NCBI GenBank assembly: GCA_009693575.1
Contig: SHWZ01000013.1
Location: 1 to 50,754 of the forward strand
Length of the DNA: 50,754 nucleotides
Origin: Flavobacteriaceae bacterium
GTDB taxonomy: Bacteria > Bacteroidota > Bacteroidia > UKL13-3
Reading direction: 5' to 3'
Under the pieces are notes generated by a model. That model had not been told where the DNA came from. It did no database searches and worked only from the letters and a program-made list of their open reading frames with translations. Each line of letters begins with the position of its first letter. The first letter of the stretch is position 1. The translations under genes were made by a program, and so were the position numbers. Of the stretch, positions 44,313-50,754 are shown one piece after another.

Positions 44313-47300
44313 TTAACGAATTAAATGAACGATGCCACTCATGTCATAAGGGTAGCCATCACGTCCACGGGCACGTACCGTCCAAATGTACACATCGTCG
44401 CTGCTAGGTTTTCCTTTGAATGATCCGTCCCAGCCTTTACTTAATTGGTGGGTTTCAAAAACCCGTTCCCCCCATTTGTTGTAAACTTGGAATACATAGT
44501 CGTTCACCTCATTATCCACCTGATTGCTAAAAATGGAGATTCCCACAGGTTTGAAGGTTTCATTTTGAACTGGGCCTTTGCTATTGGGCGAAAAAGAATT
44601 GGCTACAAATATTCTCGATGGTACAACAGCACAGTCAACATTTGAGATACTTGTATCAGGGAGGGTATTGTTTTCTATAGCAACTACACGGTAGCAATAG
44701 TTAGTGTACAAATCTTCATATACATTTTGGTCCACATATTTAACATCAGTTCCTGGCACTGTGGCTACAGGCCTCCAGTCATTTGGGCCATATTGAATTT
44801 GCAATTGGTATTCTCTAACTGTATTAGTCCATTCAATATAGGGAGTCCATTCAAGTGTAACCATGTCGGATACTATGGATGCATCGAGTAATATGGTACG
44901 ACCTACATCAGTGCTTACAGGGCTGTAATTTCCACAATAGTCCTCAATACCTACACGATACATGTAGTTGTTTTTTTGCACATCCACATTATTCACATCG
45001 GTATAATAAAGTATGCTTGGTGGGCGTTTATCGTATGCAATTCTCCATTGGCCAGATTCGTACTTGTCAATGATATAGTTTTTAACTGCAGGGAATGTAC
45101 TTGCATTCCATTGAAGGAAAGGGTTTTTGTTATTCACTACAGTCACCGACTTCAAAGACACTGCTGTGTCTGGCGAAATGAATGTAGCCGAGTTGTTAGC
45201 CTGATTGCTGGTTGAAACCCAAGTGCCGCCACAATGAACTGCTGTTACGTAGTATACATAGTTTGAATCGCAAAGCAAAGAGTCAATCATTGTAGTGTCA
45301 GTAGGCATCAAGCTACGGTAGTATTCATACACAGGAGGGTTAGGGTTAAATTTGTCTCGAGCTCCCCTGTAAATTTTATATTCAGACAAGCAAGCACCCC
45401 ATCCTACATAAGGAGTCCAATTCAGCACATTAGTCATAGGTGCAAGTGTAGCAGCTTGCAGCCACATTGTTTTGTGTATTGTATCTGGCTGAGAAATCCA
45501 GCCACAAGAGTCGGATGTGGTGATCACATAGCTGTATGATCTTGCAGTTGGGTCAACTGAAGCAGGGTAAATATCTGTGTATTGTACGTCCGAAAGGAGT
45601 GTAGATGAATATACATTAATGAAGGCTGTTCCATCGCTATGATATAATTTATTTTCAAAGAATGTGCTGTCTCCATTCACGTGCCAATACACCTCAATAT
45701 CATTGTTAGCTGTAACTGTTGCATATTGAATTTTTGTTGGAGTCGGAGGCAACGAATCGTTCATAAAGATAAAATCAGGAATAGTCAAGGTATCCAAGCA
45801 TCCATTTGAATTCATCACAGCCAATGAAGTGGTTTTTAAACCAGGGTACGTATAAATATGCGACGAAGGAAATTGAACGGTATCTAATGTACTATCGCCA
45901 TAACTCCACCACCATTTTACCAATGGCACATCCGAGGTGCTAAGGTCAGTAAAGTTGACAGCCTGTTGGAAGCAAAGTTCATTGTAGTCAACTATATAAT
46001 CTGCCACAGGTTTAGTGTACACTTTTATAAAATTAGGCAATGTTAGAACATTAGTGCACCCCCATTGGTTGTTGGTTGAAAGTTTTACTGTGTAGGTGCC
46101 TGGAGTGTAACATTTATTTGGGTTAGTGGTGGTAGCGTCTACAGTCCCATCATTTTCGAAATCCCACTCCCATTGAGTTGTAAAGGTAGAAGAATCACCG
46201 AATAGCTGAGTGCAGAATGGCTCACAACCTGCAATTGAGTTGGAGTAAACTTTAGGTTTCGACTTATCGGCTACATGTATCTGGTTCGCCTGTATGATAC
46301 TGTCAGCACATCCATTGGCATTGGATGCGTACAATTTAATGCTATAATACTTGGGCCCAAAACCAACTGTAGGATTGGCATTGTTTGACGTATCATTAGT
46401 TCCTCTGTTAAACTCCCAACGGTAATAGTTTGCAAAGATGGAAGTGTTTGTAAATTTTGTGACTAATGTATCGCATCCAAAACTGTCAACCAATGTATAG
46501 CTTGGCCTTGCCCTGTTATACACTGTTATGTAATTGTTCCGAGTCATTGAAACAGGGCAATTATTGACATTGTTAGCCACCAATACTACATGATAGCTCC
46601 CAGGACTTAATGAAAAACTGGGATTTATGGAAGTAAATGTGTCCACAGGGGTAAGACCCGACAACACCACCCAGGTGAATGTGTCCGTCCTAGAAGAAGA
46701 GTCACCATATAGCTTTGTAGAAAAAGGCTCGCAACCTTGCAACGGCGTTCCATAAATTTTGGGTACCGCATTGTAAAACACATTTACAAGCATATTCTTG
46801 GTAATGCTATCCTTGCACCCATATTGGTTGTTGCATACAAGCATTGGAGTATATGTACCTGGGGCGTATGTATGTGTAGGGTTTGTACTTGAACTGTTGC
46901 TAGTATCACCAAAATACCACTTTCTGGAGGTTGTATACTGTGATGCATCTGTAAATGTTGCCACCAAGGTTTGACAGCCAACGGAATCATTGATACTAAA
47001 GGCTGGCTTAGCTCGAGACCTCACAGTAATGTAAGCTGCCTTGGTCATACTATCACCACAGCCCGACCCATTGTTCACATTTAGTTTTACTGTGAATAGT
47101 CCTCCAGCCTGATACACATGAATAGGATTCTTGGTGGTATCGATAGCTGATCCATCCCCAAAGTTCCATTTCCAATTAGTTGCATATTTGGAAGTATCAT
47201 AAAACTGGAAGGCATAAGGCTCGCACTCTTGGGTGGTGTCCACATAAAAATAACAGATTGTTTTCTTATACACTACAATGCTATCAACTGATTGACCTGC

Positions 47301-50300
47301 AGTTTTATCGGGGTAATAAGGTTGTTTTATACAGTTAGAGCCAGAAGTAGCTAAAAAAGTCTTATATGTCGTGTATAGAGATGTATCCGAAGTAGTATAG
47401 GTATGGCTAGAATAATTCCCAGTTTCTGTGTATCCATCACCATAGTCAAATTCTTTCTTGATTATATTGTAACTCAAGTCAGTAAACTGAACGGTGAGAG
47501 GTTCACAACCAATATAATTGGAGATACTGAATTTCGGTACTGGCCCCTTGAATTTTATATAGCATTTCTTAGTGGTGGTATCGGTACAGTTATTTGTACT
47601 TGTACCAATCAGAGTAACGTCAAAACAAGAATCATTGGTTTTATAAAGTTCTTCCAATGTATCAGCAGCAGACGATGTGCTTTTCTTGGTGCCATTGCCA
47701 AAGTCCCAATATAACGCAGTGGTATTTGTCGATTTGTTGATGAAAGTAACACTTTGAGGGGCACAAGAAAATAAAGTCTGTGTTGCATAAAAATCAGGCT
47801 CAGATTTTTCAATAGTGATATATTGGGTATCGTTATCAAAACAGCTTCCTGCATTGGCTTTCAGTACGATTCTATAATTCCCCGTGTCTGGAAATGCGAT
47901 GCATGGACTTGCTGGGGAGTAGCCATTGGCCGTGGCAGTATCAATTATCACAGGCTTGCCTCCTTTGGTTGCAGGTGTGCTTGTCCACTGAAAGGAAGTG
48001 GCGTTGGCCGATGAAACATTGTTTGGCCGATTACAAGTATTTCTACAACCGATGGAGCTGGAGAACGCAAAACTGGCTATAACCCCTATATCTATCATAT
48101 TTGATTTTTCAAGTTCCTTAAAACACCCAGTTATTGTATCTTCAATTTTAAGTGTGATACTGTATTTTCCGTTATCTCCAAACGTAATATTGGTAGATGC
48201 TTTGTTTGGGGTTGAAATAGTGACATTGGCACTAGGATTGGTTGTCCAAGTATATTTAACGGTAGCTGGTGTATTACCTATAAGTTTAAGGCCAGAAGTG
48301 TCAAATTTTATTGCGGAGTTTTTGCATCCAAAACTAGAAGCTGAGATTACATCGAACTGAATATCCTTCACCACAATTGAGTCTATCTTAACTATGCTAT
48401 CCATACAACTTCCACCTTTCGTCTTTACTGAATATGCAATTGAATATATTCCAGCAACCATAAACTGGGTATTTATATTTGCAGTTGTATCTAATTTATA
48501 CCAAAAGGTACTATCCTTGTGTTTTGCATAATACCTGTGAACTAAGCTTCCAATGGCTGGGGTTGTGGTAGAGGTGAAATTTGACGTATTACTCCCATTC
48601 ACACAAAGTTGTTTAACATCAATTGTAAAACTAGCACTGGGTGCCTTTATTCTAAGGGTATCATATACAGTATCCCTACATCCAAAATCTGTATAATCAA
48701 TGAGCCTAACCAAGAAACTATCATTAGTTGACCCACAGAATCTATAGTTTAAGGTATCGGCCTTGGAGATAGGTATGTTTGATGTATCGGAATAAAGTGC
48801 ATTGGTTGTATCTGGGAATTTGAAAACAGAATACCAATGCCTTATACTATCACCAGAAAAATTAGACTGCGACTTGAATTTTATCTTATCGCAGGAACAC
48901 AGGAATTTAACAGTTTTTGATGAAATAGAATCATCCATTCTTAGAATAGCAGTTGGTGCTTTAATGCTAAAGTAATTATTTCTAGTCATTGAATCTTTAC
49001 ATCCATTTGCACCAACCAATATCTGTTTTATAGTGTAATTGCCAAATTTATTAAATGTTACAGTTGGAGTGTCTGTATTGTAAAAAATGAAGGCCCCCAT
49101 GGAAGTGTCAACTCTTGCCCCATTAAAGGTGAATTTTTTCAAACCGGCACCCCAAGTTTTATAAGTACCGCCTGCACTGTCACCTACCAACCAATGGAAA
49201 GTAACCCCGCCAATGGAGGAGTCCGTTTTAGAAGCATTAATGAGTTTAACGGTATAAGGAGCCGAGCAATTTGAAAATTTATTATTTGGTAAGGTAAACC
49301 CAGCCTGAGGGCCTGAAACTTTAAGACTAAAATTTGCTGTGGACTTACAACTATTATAGTTAAACTCATATTTTACATTGTAGGTCCCTGGTACATCGAA
49401 GAATACATTGAAAGAGTCTTTTACAGTTGTACTAGTGGTCGTTTTTGCTCCTGATACAGTCCAGGTAGAGGACCCCGATGGTAACCCCGTTGTAGTATTC
49501 TTAATTCGAATGGATTTGTTTATACAAGTACTTTTAGTTGTGATATTTGAATCATCAATAGTAAAATTCAAATTGAATGTATCGCCAACATTGATATAAT
49601 TATTTTTAGAATTGTTGTAGGTACACCCAAGGTTGGTAACCACTTGCAAACTCGTACCGAAAGCTCCTGCATTGCTATACACAATAGTTCCAGGATTCTG
49701 ACTAGTAGAAGTAGTAGGACTACCTCCTGTGAATGCCCAATCGTAAGATGAAATGGTTTGCCCATTCAAGTTGAAGTTGGGTGTATATCCAGTACTATGA
49801 GCTTTACACCCGTTGGAATTTGAAGCCGAGAAATCGACATTAACAGGCTGGAGCACTCTAATAATAGAATCTAACTCTAAGTAACGCTGACAACTATCAA
49901 AACCTATAAGAAAGCATTCGATTTTCTTGTAGCCGGTCGACGTAAATGTATGGCTAATACTCTTACTAGTCCCCTTGCTCACTCCATCTATATACCATTT
50001 GCGTGAAAGAATATTCACAGTGCTATCATAAATAGTTACCGTACCAGGGCCATTGCATAGCAATGTCTCCGAAATACGAATATCAGGTGTGATAGCAACA
50101 CCAACTCTCACCATGCTATCTTTAAACCAAGTGCAGACAGCGGTTCCATTATTATCAATGAGTTCAACCTTTACGCTATAATAGCCATCATTCAATATCA
50201 GTTTTTGAAACGTGTCAACACTAGTGGTAATAGCGAGACCTGCCACAGTGTATCTAAAATTATAGCCACTACCATAACCAGATACTAAGAGTTTGATTGT

Positions 50301-50495
50301 GTATGGGGTGCAACTACTGTCTTTGGAAATGTAGCTCACCACAGAATCGGCAGTGTTGTTCCAGTTTCTAATGGCCTTTTTCACCTTCACATCAAGACTA
50401 CTACACTGACCATTAGCTAAAGAGAGTCCAATTAAAAGAAAACCTGCAGTAAACAGGACATTTGTAAATACTTTTTTCATGTAAAATTTATTCAT
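44313..50495 (-). CDS. Giant PKD/FN3 surface protein with T9SS type B (CHU_C) C-terminus
   Basis: This 2060-aa protein has signal peptide KVFTNVLFTAGFLLIGLSLANGQ. About 15 PKD/SprB-like domains of 80-100 aa follow (residues about 120-1560). Recurring cues are GC.P....F.D.S, W.FGDG, NP.H.Y..GTYTV.L and NGC.DS. Residues about 1560-1940 hold two copies of the two-FN3 module that dominates the 2742-aa protein (KIQYATVTANNDIEVYWHV, TTSDSCG, LNWTPYVGW). The last 90 residues (VANSFSPNSKGP, VYNKWGERVF, WDGSFKGKPSSDDVYIW) form the CHU_C sorting domain. Function is probably surface filament or adhesin, inferred only. Start may be the first ATG or the one 15 nt later (MKKV), which gives a more standard signal peptide. 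Confidence 0.92.
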   Translation of the reverse strand: MNKFYMKKVFTNVLFTAGFLLIGLSLANGQCSSLDVKVKKAIRNWNNTADSVVSYISKDSSCTPYTIKLLVSGYGSGYNFRYTVAGLAITTSVDTFQKLILNDGYYSVKVELIDNNGTAVCTWFKDSMVRVGVAITPDIRISETLLCNGPGTVTIYDSTVNILSRKWYIDGVSKGTSKSISHTFTSTGYKKIECFLIGFDSCQRYLELDSIIRVLQPVNVDFSASNSNGCKAHSTGYTPNFNLNGQTISSYDWAFTGGSPTTSTSQNPGTIVYSNAGAFGTSLQVVTNLGCTYNNSKNNYINVGDTFNLNFTIDDSNITTKSTCINKSIRIKNTTTGLPSGSSTWTVSGAKTTTSTTVKDSFNVFFDVPGTYNVKYEFNYNSCKSTANFSLKVSGPQAGFTLPNNKFSNCSAPYTVKLINASKTDSSIGGVTFHWLVGDSAGGTYKTWGAGLKKFTFNGARVDTSMGAFIFYNTDTPTVTFNKFGNYTIKQILVGANGCKDSMTRNNYFSIKAPTAILRMDDSISSKTVKFLCSCDKIKFKSQSNFSGDSIRHWYSVFKFPDTTNALYSDTSNIPISKADTLNYRFCGSTNDSFLVRLIDYTDFGCRDTVYDTLRIKAPSASFTIDVKQLCVNGSNTSNFTSTTTPAIGSLVHRYYAKHKDSTFWYKLDTTANINTQFMVAGIYSIAYSVKTKGGSCMDSIVKIDSIVVKDIQFDVISASSFGCKNSAIKFDTSGLKLIGNTPATVKYTWTTNPSANVTISTPNKASTNITFGDNGKYSITLKIEDTITGCFKELEKSNMIDIGVIASFAFSSSIGCRNTCNRPNNVSSANATSFQWTSTPATKGGKPVIIDTATANGYSPASPCIAFPDTGNYRIVLKANAGSCFDNDTQYITIEKSEPDFYATQTLFSCAPQSVTFINKSTNTTALYWDFGNGTKKSTSSAADTLEELYKTNDSCFDVTLIGTSTNNCTDTTTKKCYIKFKGPVPKFSISNYIGCEPLTVQFTDLSYNIIKKEFDYGDGYTETGNYSSHTYTTSDTSLYTTYKTFLATSGSNCIKQPYYPDKTAGQSVDSIVVYKKTICYFYVDTTQECEPYAFQFYDTSKYATNWKWNFGDGSAIDTTKNPIHVYQAGGLFTVKLNVNNGSGCGDSMTKAAYITVRSRAKPAFSINDSVGCQTLVATFTDASQYTTSRKWYFGDTSNSSSTNPTHTYAPGTYTPMLVCNNQYGCKDSITKNMLVNVFYNAVPKIYGTPLQGCEPFSTKLYGDSSSRTDTFTWVVLSGLTPVDTFTSINPSFSLSPGSYHVVLVANNVNNCPVSMTRNNYITVYNRARPSYTLVDSFGCDTLVTKFTNTSIFANYYRWEFNRGTNDTSNNANPTVGFGPKYYSIKLYASNANGCADSIIQANQIHVADKSKPKVYSNSIAGCEPFCTQLFGDSSTFTTQWEWDFENDGTVDATTTNPNKCYTPGTYTVKLSTNNQWGCTNVLTLPNFIKVYTKPVADYIVDYNELCFQQAVNFTDLSTSDVPLVKWWWSYGDSTLDTVQFPSSHIYTYPGLKTTSLAVMNSNGCLDTLTIPDFIFMNDSLPPTPTKIQYATVTANNDIEVYWHVNGDSTFFENKLYHSDGTAFINVYSSTLLSDVQYTDIYPASVDPTARSYSYVITTSDSCGWISQPDTIHKTMWLQAATLAPMTNVLNWTPYVGWGACLSEYKIYRGARDKFNPNPPVYEYYRSLMPTDTTMIDSLLCDSNYVYYVTAVHCGGTWVSTSNQANNSATFISPDTAVSLKSVTVVNNKNPFLQWNASTFPAVKNYIIDKYESGQWRIAYDKRPPSILYYTDVNNVDVQKNNYMYRVGIEDYCGNYSPVSTDVGRTILLDASIVSDMVTLEWTPYIEWTNTVREYQLQIQYGPNDWRPVATVPGTDVKYVDQNVYEDLYTNYCYRVVAIENNTLPDTSISNVDCAVVPSRIFVANSFSPNSKGPVQNETFKPVGISIFSNQVDNEVNDYVFQVYNKWGERVFETHQLSKGWDGSFKGKPSSDDVYIWTVRARGRDGYPYDMSGIVHLIR

Positions 50496-50521
50496 ATTTT
50501 GTTATTGTTCATATAACCTTG

Positions 50522-50529
50522 CAAAATTA
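50522..50529 (-). promoter_or_regulatory. -7 box of the 2060-aa giant gene
   Basis: TAATTTTG on the minus strand lies 26 nt before the first ATG. An upstream TTG is 25 nt away, longer than the 20-nt spacing seen at two other promoters here. Confidence 0.45.
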
Positions 50530-50553
50530 ACGAAAGATGGGCTTAGGTTAAAA

Positions 50554-50754
50554 TCAAACTTCTTTTCGTACTCTGCTTATTTTCAATATCTTAATTGTAT
50601 CTTCTCTTAATTTGTACTTTTCCGCCACCCTCATACCGACTACGCAGGCTATTTCTTCGTCGTTTTCAATCACAAGTACTCGTTCTTTATCTGTTGGGCT
50701 TAATTTCATGTCTGTGAGGAGGTCGCTCACTTTCTTTTTGCCCTTCATGCCACT
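50554..50754 (-). CDS. tilS: tRNA(Ile)-lysidine synthase, C-terminal part
   Basis: The frame is open to the window edge, so only the last 66 residues are seen. MKGKKKVSDLLTDMKLSPTD and the following ERVLVIENDEEIACVVGMRVAEKYK match the TilS C-terminal domain, whose GKKKVSDLL and VVG.R... segments recognise the acceptor end of the tRNA. TilS converts the CAT-anticodon wobble base of tRNA-Ile2 to lysidine. The catalytic N-terminal PP-loop domain lies outside the window. The ATG at 50748 is internal, not the start. Confidence 0.88.
   Translation of the reverse strand, partial: SGMKGKKKVSDLLTDMKLSPTDKERVLVIENDEEIACVVGMRVAEKYKLREDTIKILKISRVRKEV

Overview
The window looks like chromosome from a member of the Bacteroidota, probably a Chitinophagales/Sphingobacteriales-type lineage. 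The evidence is very large secreted proteins with type IX secretion (T9SS) C-terminal signals, an OMP_b-brl-type TonB-dependent receptor, a fused SecDF, the DUF5683, DUF6029 and Omp28 families, a GreA/B-C-like protein, and repeated matches to the Bacteroidota -7 promoter motif TAnnTTTG. The exact genus cannot be read from the sequence. There are no rRNA genes, no CRISPR array and no intact insertion sequence. One tRNA (anticodon CAT) is present.

Layout. 1-1.8 kb is an AT-rich accessory patch: two paralogous TerB-like-domain genes (one cut by the window edge), the decayed C-terminal end of a tyrosine recombinase with a one-base frameshift, and a strongly structured multi-hairpin DNA element. 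1.9-6.8 kb holds a TonB-type receptor and FtsH, convergent on a symmetrical terminator, followed by the tRNA. 6.9-15.1 kb is one gene for a 2742-aa surface protein made of about 12 tandem two-FN3 modules with a T9SS type B C-terminus. 15.3-21.2 kb holds a Gre-like factor, RecG, a small and possibly frameshifted lipoprotein, and a translationally coupled fabH-gpmI pair. 21.2-28 kb has a second T9SS type B protein, parA-parB-DUF5683, and an M43 metalloprotease with a T9SS type A tail. 28-35.9 kb is housekeeping: purE, secDF, eno, a DivIC/FtsB-like protein, a flavin reductase, a lone ABC ATPase and a LolA-like protein. 35.9-42.6 kb holds NamZ (DUF1343), ornithine aminotransferase, a muconolactone-isomerase-like protein, a membrane J-protein overlapping an amino-acid permease, and the Omp28 gene. 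42.6-50.5 kb holds DUF6029 and a 2060-aa PKD/FN3/T9SS type B giant. The right edge cuts the C-terminal end of tilS.

How the genes fit together. Most genes are core metabolism, envelope and division functions. The accessory theme is cell-surface display: three type B and one type A T9SS cargo proteins, with a DUF6029-Omp28 envelope pair next to the largest PKD protein. The two giants share the same two-FN3 module, so they probably arose from one module pool.

Most interesting signals. (i) Four genes have a perfect TAnnTTTG box ending only 4-5 nt before the start codon, predicting leaderless mRNAs; the 2742-aa giant is a fifth, with an 8-nt gap. (ii) A nested multi-hairpin element containing a perfect 24-bp palindrome lies beside the tyrosine recombinase remnant. 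(iii) Three mutually exclusive complementary segments follow the recombinase stop codon.
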